Assembly: GCA_965153355.1 (NCBI GenBank)
Contig: OZ231126.1
Coordinates: 5,828,001-5,892,000 of the forward strand
Direction: 5' to 3'
Length of the DNA stretch: 64,000 bases
Origin: Flaccisagitta enflata
Lineage: Eukaryota; Chaetognatha; Sagittoidea; Aphragmophora
Every line of letters begins with the position of its first letter. The stretch's first letter is position 1. Below are positions 44,901 through 53,890 of this stretch, piece by piece. Made by a program: the position numbers and the translations under genes. The notes below the pieces were generated by a model. It made no database searches. It saw only the letters and a program-made list of their open reading frames with translations, and was not told the DNA's origin.

Positions 44901-47900
44901 TTGCGTGCATGCGACTCTATATTCGCTTTGTCTGTTGGTTAGTCAGTCAGTTGTTTCGTTGGTCACACTTTACTTTTTATTACCATTTTTTTTTACCTCA
45001 CTGCTCCTGCCCAATTGGCGTCATGTATGGCCCCTGCCCACCCGTACACAACTTTGGTAGCTGTGTATGCGGCCTTGTTTTCTTTCTTTTTGTCTATTGC
45101 TGATCCTCTTGGCAATCCACCTTATACCAACTTGTCAAACATTACTTATATTGAAGTGTCAACTACTTTCCTAACCCGTATTTAAGATGCCCTTCATGTA
45201 CAGCTGCACTTCATGTGTGAATAAAAACAAATCATTAATGACACAAAGAATTTGAAGCTAGCTTTCAAGTAACTCTTTCAGGTCCCTTGCTATGACCGAC
45301 AATTAATCTTTGATAATGAGAAGTGAAATCATAAAAAAAAGTAAAATACATGGTAGGAAGTGACAAGATGTATTTGTTTGCAATAGAAAAAGGAAAAAAC
45401 ACTGTGTGGTTGCATAATCTTTAATGGCGACTCTTGCTCTGCTGCAAAACAGAAAATATTTTGACATGCTACAATGCAACGAGTTGGATGTATTTCATGA
45501 AGACCCTCAGAAAAAAAAAAGAAGATGCTATTCATTCAAACCAGAAAGGGAAAGTAAATTGTTTTCATGCTTCTTGTGCGCTTATAGCCAAATAGATATT
45601 TAATAAACACTCAACATTGGTAGACATCAGCGAGTTAGGAAAATATCTTTTTATATTTGTATTTTACTTTTGACATAGAGTAAAATATCTTTTGCTTTTT
45701 TTGTCCTGTTCCTGCAAAATTGTGACTTTCTGTGGTGCTTCTTAAAATCTTCCAGACCTGAAGAAGAAAAACCTAACTAGGGTACAATGTAACAAATCGC
45801 CATCCTCTTTTTGAAAAATATTCTTCACAGTGAATGAAGCCAATTTCCACTACTTAGAATACTACTCAAAAAGATTGATAGACAATCATTACATTTCACA
45901 CTAGTTTTATCTTCGTGGCGCCTCATACTACTTGAGTTATGGAGAATCACCTTGGTTTGAAATTTGTTTATAGTATATCGTATGTCAAGATACAAATTTT
46001 CTGCCCTCCCTATTAAATCAGAACCACTAATTATCCATGAAATGAAGCCTTTAGCTTGTCATTGCACGGTTGCATGGCAAGTGGGCTGAATTTTTTGCAA
46101 AGGCTAAAATAACAAACAGAAAAAGTGTTATGAAAGAAAAGAAAAAAGAAAAAAAAAAAAGAAAACTACTAAAATGAATTGCTAATTTAGAGAATTACCT
46201 CTACAGCGACTCTTTTTAGCCGCTAGTTTTGGATGACATTCCGCGCAGCCAATCATGGTATTGCTGGAGATGACTCACTTTGCAAGGCCTTCAGATTTTT
46301 TTTTTTGAAAATGTATGGATGGTTGAAGAATTGGGGAAAAAAGGGAAAAAAGGGACTGCTGAGGGACTGCTGAGTGCATCCCCAGGTTAGTGTAATAGGG
46401 ACTACTGAGGGACTGCTAGATGCATCCCCATGCTAGTTAATGTTATACTGCTGCACCATACTTTACATATTAGTTATTATAAGGGACTGCTAGGGACTGC
46501 TGAGTGCATCCCCAGGCAGTGTAATGAGGACTGCTGAACTGCTAGATGCATCCCTATGCTAGTTAAATTATACTGCTGCATATACATATTAGGTTACTCT
46601 TAGGAAGGACTGCTGAACTGTTAGTGCATCCCCAGGTTGTTAGCAAGGACTGCTGAAGACTGCTAGATGCATCCATGCTAGTTAAAATATACTGCTGCGC
46701 CATACACATATTGGGTTACTCTTAAGGAGGGACTGCTGGACTGCTGAGTGCATCCAGGTTAAGTAATAGGGACTGCTGAGGGACTGCTAGATGCACCCCA
46801 TGCTGTTAAAGTTATACTGCTGCGCCATACTCATGTGGGTTACTCTTAAGGAGGGACTGCTGAGGGACTGCTGAGTGCATCCCAGGTTAGTGTGATAGGG
46901 ACTGCTGAGGGACTGCTGATGCATCCCCATGCTAGTAAATATACTGCTGCGCCGCCTACATATTGGGGTGTTCTAAGGGACTGCTAAGGGACTGCTGAGT
47001 GCATCCCCAGGTTAGTGTAATAGGGACTGCTGAGGGACTGCTAGATGCATCCCCATGCTAGTGAAAAATATACTGCTGCGCCATACTTTACATATTGGGT
47101 TACTCTTAAGGAGGGACTGCTGAGGGACTGCTGAGTGCATCCCCAGGTTAGTGTAGTAGGGACTGCTAGATGCATCCCCATGCTTGTTAAAGTCATACTG
47201 CTGCGCCATACTCTACATATTTGGTTACTCTTAAGGAGGGACTGCTTAGGGACTGCTGAGTGCATCCCCAGGTTAGTGTAATAGGGACTGCTGTGGGACT
47301 GCTAGATACATCCCCATGCTAGTTGATGTTATACTGCTGCGCCATACTTTACATATTGGGTTAATCTTAAGGAGGGACTGCTGAGGGACTGCTGAGTGCA
47401 TCCCCAGGTTAGTGTAACAGGGACTGCTGAGGGACTGCTCAATGCATCCCCATGCTAGTTAGTTACACTGCTGCGCCATATTTTACATATTGGGTTATTC
47501 ATAAGGAGGGACTGTGAGGGACTGCTGAGTATCCCCAGGTTAGTGTAATAGGGACTGCTGAGGGACTGCTAGATGCATCCCCATGCTAGTTAAAGTTATA
47601 CCGCCATACTTTACATATGGGGTTATTCTTAAGCAGGGACTGCTGAGGGACTGCTGAGTGCATCCCCAGGTTAGTGTAATAGGGACTGCTGAGGGACTGC
47701 TAGATGCATCCCCATGCTAGTTACATTTATACTGCTGCGCCAATCTTTACATATTGGGTTTTTCTTAAGGAGGGACTGCTGAGGGACTGCTGAGTGCATC
47801 CCCAGGTTAGTGCAATAGGGACTGCTGAGGGACTGCTAGATGCATCCCCATGCTAGTTAAAGATATACTTTTGCGACATACTTATCATACTGAGATTTTT

Positions 47901-48384
47901 TTTTTAGGGACTGCTGAGGGACTGCTGAACGCATCCCCTAGTTAGGGTTAGAGGGACTGCTGAGGGACTGCTAAGCGCATCCCCAAGTTAAGGTAGGAGG
48001 GACTGCTAAGGGACTGCTGGGTGCATCCCCATCTTAGTTGAGATGATACTTTGGGGGGACTGCTGAGGGATTGCTGGGCGCATCCCCAAAATGTTGAGAG
48101 CTTGGGACTGCTGCAAGACTGCTAGGTACATCCCCAGAATAAGGAAGAAAATTAGCAAACAGGGACTGCTGCGTTTGGTACTGCTAAAATGATCTTACCT
48201 CGATTAACGAGAATTTTCCAAGCACCTTAGCAAGCTTCAGAAAGAAATAGACAGCAATAGAAAAAGAAGGCGAAACAAAGAAGAAGAGAAACAGAAACAA
48301 TGAAAGAAACAAACAAAATCCAACAAACAAACAAAGAAGGATTGAGAGAAAAGGTGAAGAAGAGAAAGGAAGAAGAGAAAGGAA

Positions 48385-48416
<32 letters not shown>

Positions 48417-48447
48417 AAAAAAAGAAAAAAAGAAAGAAAGAAAGAAA

Positions 48448-48535
<88 letters not shown>

Positions 48536-50718
48536 AATATTAATAGGCAAAAACACCCTAAGGAACCTGCGGAAATACGAACCAAGTATGGGTGGTTCTG
48601 CTAGGGCGGCGATTCTGAATGAGGGATGAATGGGAAGAATCTTCTTATGCGCCATTTCGGCGTCACTCCATCCGGTTTTACGCGCGACGGCGTCGAACTT
48701 CCGGCGTTCGAGGAGTCGAGTGCCGTCGAACAGCGTCGCCTCTCGGTCGTGGACGAGGCGCTGCAGAGTCGCCAAAGTCGATCGATGAAGTCGATGAATC
48801 CCGTCGAGGACCGCCAGACGACCTGGGGTGAGAATGGCAAACATGAGAATGTCAGAAGTCATCGTCGGGAGTGTCAACCGAGGGGCGTCCAACAGCGTAT
48901 ATTATCGCCTCACAGATTTTCTCAGTCGTCTTTGAGAATTGAGACACTCCTCAACTAAAATAGAGGCAGTGACTGCTGACTAGTTGAATTTGTTCACAGC
49001 TTGTATCTCTGCGAGTCATGATGGACAGGTGGTTCTGGTTTGTGGCAAGTGGTAAGCCGCGGCAGCAGCTTTGATTAGCAACATCCCTTACCTTCGATGG
49101 CGGCAGTGACTAGAGGACTTTGGATCCAGACTGTATCTCCTTGAGGCGTGGTAGTTCTGGTTTGTAACAAGTCTCTTGCTGACATGTCGGCGTAGAGGAG
49201 AATCGGCGAGACTTCGTAACCCAACAAAGACGCGAAACGAGAAATCACTTCAGTCTTGCCGCAACCTGCAACAAATCAAGAATTTTTACAATAGCAAGTC
49301 TCCCGATGACGCAACCGGTCACACGCAGCATGAGGCGATGATACTTTTTAGATGCGTCATCGCATCTCTATAAGAGGGTCTGTCCGTCGGTCCGTCGGTC
49401 CGTCGGTCCGTCCGTCGGTCCGTTACGCCTCTTCTAATATCACGCAGATGACGCATCTAGTTGCCCGATCGGGCTTGTTTCTTTAGAAACAACGACCAGT
49501 TAAACCATAATCTAAATCACGCAACAATGGTCCAGGTTTGCAATAAATGTACAACCTGTCACAGTCCCACAAATCTGCAATTTAACGTGTTCTCTGCTGA
49601 TACAACCTCCAAGCATCACTTTCAGAACTTGGTTCGTACCACCACTTTTAAGGGGACGTTTCTAGTCACAGACAATCGCGTTTTGAACGGGCCACTTGGT
49701 CGCTCACACCGCTCACTCCACTCACTCGCTCCGCAGCGCTCGCTCACTCTGTTCACGGGCTCGCTCACTCACTTTGCGCACTCCCTTGTGGAACAGTTGA
49801 AATTTGTTAATATGTGTTCACGTTGTTATCGCGTTTCATGGGAACAAACGCGTTTTTGGCGCTCACTAGAAACACGCCCCAAGTCACCTTTGGGTCCAAC
49901 GAGACAAAAGTCGCGAACCGCGTGAGATTGAAATAGTTCGCCCAAAACAGACTCGTGATAAGAGTTTGGAATATAACCAGACGAGGAGGAGGAAGAGGAG
50001 GAAGAGGAGGAAGAGGAAGAAGAGAAAAGATCCTCCTTGACCGGTTTCGTTCCCTTAGGAACGGCGAATGAATGTTTCTTCCGCTTAGCACCGTCAGAAA
50101 TCAGCGTCACTTCCGCTTCGAAAGGCGTCGACGACGAGGATGCGGATGTCGTCGACGCGTCCGAAACGCTTCCGACTTGGAAGTGGTCGTCGACTTTGGC
50201 TTCGAGGAGGTCGAAAGTATTGAGCGCGTCTCGGGCGATTTTCTGCCCTTCCTCCTTCATGACAGTCTCGTAAGGATAAACTCGTTTGATTAATGATTGG
50301 GCAGAGAGAGACGGAACTCGATCTAACACACGAGCGACTTCCGGCAGAAGGTCGGAAGGGAATTCCAACAATGAAAATCCACCGCCAACGTCCTGATGGG
50401 AAAGGATTGTGAATGAATGAATGAATGAATGAATGAATGAAATAATGAATGAATGAATGAATGAATGAATGAATGAATGAATGAATGAAAGAAGAAGGTC
50501 GGAAGGGAATTCCAACAATGAAAATCCACCGCCGACGTCCTGATGGGAAAGGATTGTGAATGAATAAATGAATGAATGAATGAATGAATGAATGAATGAA
50601 TGAAAGAATGAATGAATGAAAGAAAGCAAGAAAGAAAGAAAGAAAAAATGAAAGAATGAATGAATGAATGAATGAATGAATGAATGAATGAATGAATGAA
50701 TGAATGAAAGAAAGAAAA

Positions 50719-50778
<60 letters not shown>

Positions 50779-51371
50779 ATGAATGAATGAATGATTGAAT
50801 GATTGAATGAATGAATGAATGAATGAATGAATGAATGAATGAATGAAAGAAAGAAAGAAAGAAAGAATAAATGAATGAATGAATGAATGAATGAATGAAT
50901 GAAAGAATGAATGAATGAATGAATGAATGAATGAATGAATGGATGAATGAATGAATGAATGAATAAATGAATGAATGAATGAATAAATGAATGAATGAAT
51001 GAATGAATGAATGAATGAATGAATGAATGAATGAATGAATGAATAAATGAATGAATGAATAAATGAAATAATGAATAAATGAAATAATGAATGAATGAAA
51101 TAATGAATGAATGAAATAATGAATGAATGAAATAATGAATGAATGAATGAATGAATGAATGAATGAATGAATGAATGGATGAATGAATGAAAGAAAGAAA
51201 GAAAGAAAGAATGAATTATGGTGCTTGCAGTCGACGACAAGTTGCAAACCTTGGATCCGAGTGTGGTCACGAATCCCAAGAGGCGTTTGAGTCTATCCGC
51301 ATCCACGCGCGGAGCAACTCTTTGAAGTTCATTCAGACGCTCGGCGTAAGGAGGAGTGGCCACGTCGCGAG
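26873..51371 (-). CDS. VWA8: VWA8 (von Willebrand factor A domain-containing 8), AAA+ ATPase, 25 exons, 5' end missing
   Basis: Exons: 51371-51250, 50392-49888, 49265-49092, 48822-48583, 41805-41634, 41408-41080, 40797-40553, 40179-39901, 39555-39276, 38862-38694, 37752-37553, 36540-36373, 35858-35647, 33841-33695, 33566-33403, 32819-32528, 32054-31887, 31335-31174, 30514-30298, 29705-29540, 29337-29259, 28946-28685, 28237-28131, 27799-27611, 27043-26873. Phases agree at every junction; about 1739 codons, against about 1900 residues in human. VWA8 is a mitochondrial matrix-side ATPase of the dynein/midasin-like AAA+ group. Seen: a Walker A split by an intron (VGPKG and CGKTE), a Walker-B-like LAVLDGIHRL, a second ATP-binding region VGNQGVGKNKIVDRF with VVDEADKAPTNVTCVLKTL and LANRPGFPFLGNDFF, and a C-terminal VWA domain with an intact MIDAS DVSGSMYRF. 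The N-terminal region including the first AAA module (roughly 280 residues in the human protein) is not found. The upstream boundary is an acceptor, so more exons are expected. Confidence 0.95.
27130..27560. repeat. 16-bp minisatellite in last VWA8 intron
   Basis: About 24 copies of AGTGAGTGATCAGTTG or close variants (GACCAGTC, AAGTGAGTGA). The central ATCA/TGAT palindromic core recurs each unit. Confidence 0.95.
27770..27955 (-). repeat. Three copies of a VWA8 exon edge (acceptor side)
   Basis: TTCTGCATGTCTGGCGATTA (27799, true) is repeated with changes at about 27874 and 27952, each preceded by an AG acceptor-like CATGCAG or CATACAG. Confidence 0.78.
28279..28455 (+). mobile_element. Degraded SR1 copy
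   Basis: TTAAGTCGCGTGCAAGCAAC, TCAATAACCCGCTATGTC, CTGCTCCTGCCCAAACGC and CGCGACTACGGTAGCCGTGT follow the SR1 order with many substitutions, in a VWA8 intron. Confidence 0.55.
29062..29245. mobile_element. Mariner/pogo-type MITE
   Basis: TACAGTAGGACCCTGCC at the left and the inverse TACAGTGGGACCCCGCTATA at the right, with TA at both ends; 184 bp with an internal AGAGACCTTTAA repeat and no frame. Such ends are typical of Tc1/mariner/pogo nonautonomous elements. In a VWA8 intron. Confidence 0.75.
29700..30130 (-). repeat. Tandem copies (about 110 bp) of a VWA8 exon start with acceptor
   Basis: The acceptor TTTCAG and following about 35 bases (VIKCIKFQTAK in one frame, GHQVHQVPDSEK in the real frame) recur at about 29705, 29805, 29904, 30000 and 30100, spaced by CATTGTCTATGTCATTTTC repeats. 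Only the 29705 copy continues into the true exon ending at 29540. Confidence 0.85.
31300..31440 (-). repeat. Duplicated VWA8 exon acceptor region
   Basis: GATGCATGAAAGATGATATA followed by AGCTCCACTGGA at about 31370-31405 copies the exon beginning at 31335 (ATGCATGAAGGATGACATGC, GCTGCACTGGAGG). Confidence 0.6.
32050..32170 (-). repeat. Duplicated VWA8 exon acceptor region
   Basis: GCGGACAACCTGCAACAAGA and GGCAATATGCAAATGAG are repeated as GCGGACAAACTGTGACGAGG and GACAATATGCTAATGAG 60 bp further on. Confidence 0.55.
32200..32530 (-). repeat. About 100-bp minisatellite starting at a VWA8 donor
   Basis: CCGATCGGC with ACACATCGGTTCCGTGGCAA and CGTCACGT blocks recurs about four times between 32250 and 32520. 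The copy next to the exon includes the real donor (CAG then GTGGGT), and the others contain the same GTGGGT. Confidence 0.75.
33120..33480 (-). repeat. Four tandem copies of the 3' 62 nt of a VWA8 exon with donor
   Basis: On the minus strand each 88-bp unit has 62 nt of exon (coding GPATGDIPSTYTIQEIADE) followed by a 26-nt spacer that starts GTAAGTATC and ends CAAACAG or CTAACAG. Every spacer therefore looks like a complete but far too short intron. The upstream-most copy is joined to the rest of the exon (33566-33403). Confidence 0.88.
33906..34309. mobile_element. TIR MITE, second copy of the 373-832 family
   Basis: TACAGACGGGACCCTATTAA at the left, inverse TACAGACGGGACCCTAATAA at the right, then GGAGGGACCCAAAGTTTTAG in both arms; TA-flanked. 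The interior contains two inverted GGCGCCACCGTGGCGATTTT sites. No frame. In a VWA8 intron. Confidence 0.82.
34448..34761. mobile_element. hAT-type MITE with perfect 8-bp target duplication
   Basis: Ends CAGGGGTGT and ACACCCCTG, flanked on both sides by TCGGAAAT (34440-34447 and 34762-34769). An 8-bp duplication and CAGGGGTG termini are the hallmark of hAT elements. The interior repeats CTTTGATTTTCTTCCCC four times with changes. The exact target duplication implies a fairly recent insertion. Confidence 0.9.
34800..35646. other. Long AT-rich VWA8 intron segment
   Basis: No coding, repeat or structured feature recognised apart from A/T-rich sequence. Confidence 0.5.
36100..36225. repeat. (GAA)n purine tract
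   Basis: GAAGAAGAA with GATGAA interruptions in a VWA8 intron, CUU-rich in the transcript before the 35858 acceptor. Confidence 0.93.
36564..36825. mobile_element. Family D TIR element, copy 1
   Basis: GGGGCGTTTCTAGTC at the left and the inverse GGGCGTGTTTCTAGTGAGCG at the right, with TCAG directly outside both ends. The middle holds a degenerate array of CGCTCACT/CGCTCGCT octamers. Copy 2 is at 49652-49880. Confidence 0.75.
37553..38400 (-). repeat. Six tandem copies (128 bp) of a VWA8 exon start with acceptor
   Basis: Each unit carries ATTACAG then the first about 90 bases of the exon (coding WEMRHPSASSLSSLSCIVTP) and about 35 bp of intron. Units are nearly identical, so the expansion is recent. 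Only the 3'-most copy (from 37752) continues in frame into PRPLLFDGPQ and on to the true donor at 37553; the others run into a stop after the duplicated part. Confidence 0.92.
39560..39880. repeat. (CAA)n-rich VWA8 intron
   Basis: Imperfect ACAACAACC units, plus a short GAGGAG block at the acceptor side. Confidence 0.85.
40180..40435. repeat. GA-rich purine tract
   Basis: GGAGAGAGGGGAGAGA-type array filling the VWA8 intron next to the 40179 acceptor; the transcript strand is CU-rich. Confidence 0.93.
41559..41620 (-). mobile_element. SR1 fragment
   Basis: AACAAGGCCGGATACCGACC, then GACAAAGCGGGGTGTAGAGT and CGCGTAGCGCGCGACTAAAA; both SR1 ends with the middle deleted. It lies just 3' of a VWA8 exon on the minus strand. 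Confidence 0.7.
41885..44790 (+). repeat. Left arm: 136-bp satellite with paired CAGCAGTCCCT
   Basis: About 19 units. Each holds two blocks of CAGCAGTCCCT in doublets after GGGGATGCATCTAG or GGGGATGCACT, then AACCCAATATGTAAAGTATG and GCGCAGCAGTATAAC. The outermost 300 bp is a shorter, more diverged version. Repeats are contiguous with no unique spacers, so it is not a CRISPR array. Confidence 0.95.
44790..46345. other. Loop of the foldback element
   Basis: AT-rich, with no frame above about 90 codons that looks like protein. It carries an SR1 copy at 44900-45080 (GCGTGCATGCGACTCTATAT to GTATGCGGCCTTGTTTTC), inserted later. Confidence 0.7.
46345..48180 (-). repeat. Right arm: inverted 136-bp satellite
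   Basis: AGGGACTGCTG doublets with TGCATCCCCAGGTTAGTGTA and TGCATCCCCATGCTAGTTA, the reverse complement of the left arm. The inner units (46440-46980) have many small deletions, while the outer units remain regular. Confidence 0.95.
48383..48537. repeat. (GAAA)n microsatellite
   Basis: Nearly uninterrupted AAAG units in the VWA8 intron just outside the foldback element and next to exon 48822-48583. Confidence 0.97.
49349..49463 (+). mobile_element. Short interspersed repeat SR3 copy
   Basis: AGATGCGTCATCGCATCTCT, TATAAGAGGGTCTGTCCGTC, a GTCC/GTCG block and CATTACGCCTCTTC-like tail closing with GATGACGCATCTAG, so the palindromic head recurs inverted at the end. Confidence 0.7.
49652..49880. 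mobile_element. Family D TIR element, copy 2, abutting a VWA8 splice donor
   Basis: GGGGACGTTTCTAGTCACAG at left, inverse GGGGCGTGTTTCTAGTGAGC at right, with the same octamer-rich middle as copy 1. Its end is 7 bp from the VWA8 donor at 49887, within the intron. Confidence 0.78.
50395..51215. repeat. (GAAT)n/(GAAA)n array with duplicated VWA8 exon start
   Basis: About 750 bp of GAAT and GAAA units, with ATTCATTTC variants. At 50490-50545 it contains a copy of the first about 45 bases of the 50392 exon with its acceptor (CCCATCAG then GACGTCGGCGGTGGATTTTC). Confidence 0.95.
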
Positions 51372-51439
51372 CTAAGAAATCGGAAATGAAATTGAGAATG
51401 GTGTTCTTTCATTTTATTTTCTTTGATTATCCTTTCTTT

Positions 51440-51974
51440 TGTTTTTTTTTTTGTTTCGTCGCATTTTGTGCGTGGAAGATCCTGCCAGACCAACATACTG
51501 CTCTGTCTGGAGAAATGGACTGAGATTGTTGATGGGGGAAACAGTGTTGATGTGGCTTATTTTGATTATGCCAAAGCATTTGATAAAGTATCCCATAGGC
51601 TGCTCCTTCTAAAGCTGCAAAGTTATGGGATTGATGGCAAACTTTTGAACTGGCTCAAAGACTATCTGGATAATCGAAGACAAAGAGTTGTTGTTGGAAA
51701 TGCTATGTCCCAATGGCTGGAGGTGGTAAGCGGCACCACACAAGGAACAGTTCTAGGTTTTCTCCTCTTCCTGCTGTTCATTAATGATCTCCCAAAAGCA
51801 TGTAGCCCGGAAGATGAATCCCTTGTGATGCTGTTGGCAGATGATACCAAAAGTTATCAGGAGATTCAAAAAGATGCTAATCGGCACATGGATGACCAGG
51901 CTGCGCTCCAAAGCAGAATCAACCGCATTGCGTATTGGGCAGAAGAATGGAAAATGGAAATCAATGCAAAAAAG
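51440..51974 (+). pseudogene. CR1/Jockey-type non-LTR reverse transcriptase, first part
   Basis: An open frame of the reverse transcriptase fingers and palm: SCQTNILLCLEKWTEIVDGG, DVAYFDYAKAFDKVSHRLLL, TTQGTVLGFLLFLLFINDLP, and the catalytic ADD box as MLLADDTKSY (usually YADD). It begins at the finger region, so the endonuclease and 5' half are gone, the usual result of incomplete reverse transcription. At 51974 it is broken by an insertion. It lies antisense in the region upstream of the first VWA8 exon seen. Confidence 0.88.
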
Positions 51975-52014
51975 CTTAAAAACAACAGTCCTCGACTGTA
52001 GTCTATTTGGTGTC

Positions 52015-52386
52015 CGACCCGGCTACTCAGTCTGACCCGGCTACTCAGTCTGACCCGGCTACTCAGTCTGACCCGGCTACTCAGTCTGACCCGGCTACTC
52101 AGTCTGACCCGGCTACTCAGTCTGACCCGGCTACTCAGTCTGACCCGGCTACTCAGTCTGACCCGGCTACTCAGTCTGACCCGGCTACTCAGTCTGACCC
52201 GGCTACTCAGTCTGACCCGGCTACTCAGTCTGACCCGGCTACTCAGTCTGACCCGGCTACTCAGTCTGACCCGGCTACTCAGTCTGACCCGGCTACTCAG
52301 TCTGACCCGGCTACTCAGTCTGACCCGGCTACTCAGTCTGACCCGGCTACTCAGTCTGACCCGGCTACTCAGTCTGACCCGGCTAC
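52015..52386 (+). repeat. Perfect 18-bp minisatellite (GACCCGGCTACTCAGTCT)n
   Basis: About 20.5 copies without a single visible mismatch, so amplified or homogenised recently. Because 18 is a multiple of three, it is open in several frames (SDPATQ repeats one way, RVRLSS the other); these are not genes. Confidence 0.98.
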
Positions 52387-52631
52387 CAATTGCATACCTT
52401 AAAGTCCATGATGGCATACCTAGAAGTTCATGGTGGCATACCTTGCAGCCTATGATGGCATACCTTGAAGCCCAAAATTTTCAAATTTTTTCAGAAAAAA
52501 AATTTTTTTTTCAAAAAAAAAAAAAATTTCAAAAAAAAAAAAAGATTTAAAAAAAAAAAATTTGTTTATCAAAAAAAAAAAAAAAAAAAATTTATAAAAA
52601 AAAAATCTTTTTTTTCAAAAAAAAAATTTTT

Positions 52632-53008
52632 AAGTCCAGGAAATAATGTTACTAGATACATCATAAATACCCTTATATTTTCTTAACCAATATTCAGAAT
52701 TTACTGAAATCTTGCAGGGGAGCTTTAATCGATGCAATGAACCTTCACAACAAGTTTGAACAACATTTGTGAACCTTTACTACCCTTCCCCAATGTAAAT
52801 TGTACAAGTCCAGGAATTAATATTACTAGCAAAATACCCTAATATCTTCTAAACCAATACTCGGAATTATCTGAAATCTTGCAGGGGAGCTTTAATTGAT
52901 GCAATAAACATAAACAACAAGTTTGAACAACATTGGTGAACCTTTACTACCCTTCCCCTATGTAAATTGCACAAGTCCAGGAATTAATATTACTACAAAA
53001 ATAATAGG
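52632..53008 (+). repeat. About 172-bp tandem duplication
   Basis: AAGTCCAGGAATTAATATTA through ACTACCCTTCCCC and GTAAATTG occurs at about 52632 and 52806, with the beginning of a third copy at 52974. Confidence 0.85.
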
Positions 53009-53212
53009 CAAAGGGTATCAAATATTTATGAATGTTGTTGAAAGTTGGTACACAGGTTAGTAATGCCCCAAAAACAACACTGACCAAGTTTCATCAACAT
53101 CTGAGTTGTGGTTCTCAAGTTTTTAAGGGTTGACACGACGACGACCAACACACGACTCACTACACGATCAAGGCTATGTTATAGTCCTCGACGTAAACTG
53201 ATCGTCGAGGAC

Positions 53213-53890
53213 AAAAAGTCCAAGGTTATGCATATTGGCAAAGATAACCCTTGTCTTGGGTATGCAATCAATGGATCAATGATTGAAACAGTATCCGTTG
53301 AAAAAGACATTGGGTTCTGGATCTCAGATGACTTATCCACAGCCACACATGTAAGCAAGGCAAGAAGCAAGGCGCTGGGTGAAATCGCGCGCATACGTCG
53401 GAACTTCACATACATCGACAAGAGAGCATTCTGTGTGCTGTACAACCAAAGAATTCGGCCACACCTTGATTATGGAATGACGGCATGCCCACCTGGATCA
53501 TCAGCAGCTTCTAAGGAGCTGGAGGCTGTACAATCGAAGGCGACTTCCATGGTTTGGGGACTCAAACGGCTAAATTCAGAAGAAAGAAGGAAAAAGCTTG
53601 GTCTGATGACTCTGGATCAAAGACGAGACAGAGGAGATCTCATAGAAGTATTCAAGATGCTCAAAGGCCTCACAAGGATCAACCCAGGGATGTTCTGGGA
53701 AGTGCGTGATGCAAGAGGTGGCCCGAGGCTGGTCAAAGAAATGGCAGCGAATGGCCGAAAGCAAAGGCACACCTTCTTTTCTTACAGGGTTATCCAGAAG
53801 TGGAACCTACTTCCGGCAGACTTGAAAATGGCTAAGTCCCTCGATTCCTTCAAGAATCGCCTTGATGAGAGGATCCTGAAGGCCAACTAA
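53213..53890 (+). pseudogene. CR1/Jockey-type reverse transcriptase, C-terminal part
   Basis: Continues the interrupted frame: KSKVMHIGKDNPCLGYAING, EKDIGFWISDDLSTATHVSK, YNQRIRPHLDYGMTACPPGS, and the typical non-LTR tail SLDSFKNRLDERILKAN followed by a stop. The thumb and tail region is intact. About 290 bp of untranslated sequence then leads to the next gene; no clear 3' repeat tail was identified. Confidence 0.88.

Larger units (their letters stand above)
41852..48202. mobile_element. 6.35-kb foldback-like element inside a VWA8 intron
   Basis: The left end (GGTAAGATCATTTTAGCAGT from 41852) is found perfectly inverted at the right end (to 48199). The inverted match continues inward for hundreds of bases at about 95% identity, including the non-repetitive start with AATTTTCTTCCTTATTCTGG, and then as repeat arrays. 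The arms are 2.9 kb and 1.85 kb, built mostly of a 136-bp unit, around a 1.55-kb loop. ATTAACG lies at both edges (41846-41852 and 48203-48209), a candidate target duplication though 3 bp off the inverted repeat on the right. Foldback elements of other animals have such long, internally repetitive arms. No transposase was found, so it would be nonautonomous. Confidence 0.85.
48583..50392 (-). other. VWA8: VWA8 AAA-domain exons around Walker A
   Basis: Exon 50392-49888 ends inside the Walker A loop (CLVGPKG) after a 15-serine run; exon 49265-49092 continues CGKTEVISRFASLLGYEVSP and then ARDLLQTRTTTPQGDTVW; exon 48822-48583 has the Walker B-type LAVLDGIHRL and FRIAALAEPPILG. Splitting the P-loop by an intron is a useful marker for gene-model checking. 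Confidence 0.93.
51975..53212. mobile_element. 1.24-kb insertion with 18-bp satellite and terminal hairpin
   Basis: It interrupts the reverse transcriptase between INAKK and SKVMHIG; removing it restores the frame. AAAAAG lies on both sides (51969-51974, 53213-53218). The right end is a perfect hairpin, GTCCTCGACG, a 9-nt loop, CGTCGAGGAC (53184-53212); GTCCTCGAC also occurs 13 bp from the left end (51988). The interior holds an 18-bp array, four GCATACCTTGAAG-type 30-bp units, AT-rich simple sequence and a 175-bp duplication. No coding capacity. Class unknown; a Helitron/Helentron-derived nonautonomous element is one possibility. Confidence 0.72.

Noticed and set aside
48184-48300. A good splice donor (GAGGTAAGATC) at the right end of the foldback element on the VWA8 strand
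   Set aside because: VWA8 exons 48822-48583 and 41805-41634 join directly with correct phase and protein match, so no exon is needed here; the donor-like sequence is part of the element's terminal repeat.
52007-52417. Repeat proteins SDPATQ (plus) and RVRLSS (minus)
   Set aside because: Both come from the perfect 18-bp minisatellite, open in several frames on both strands, inside a transposon insertion.
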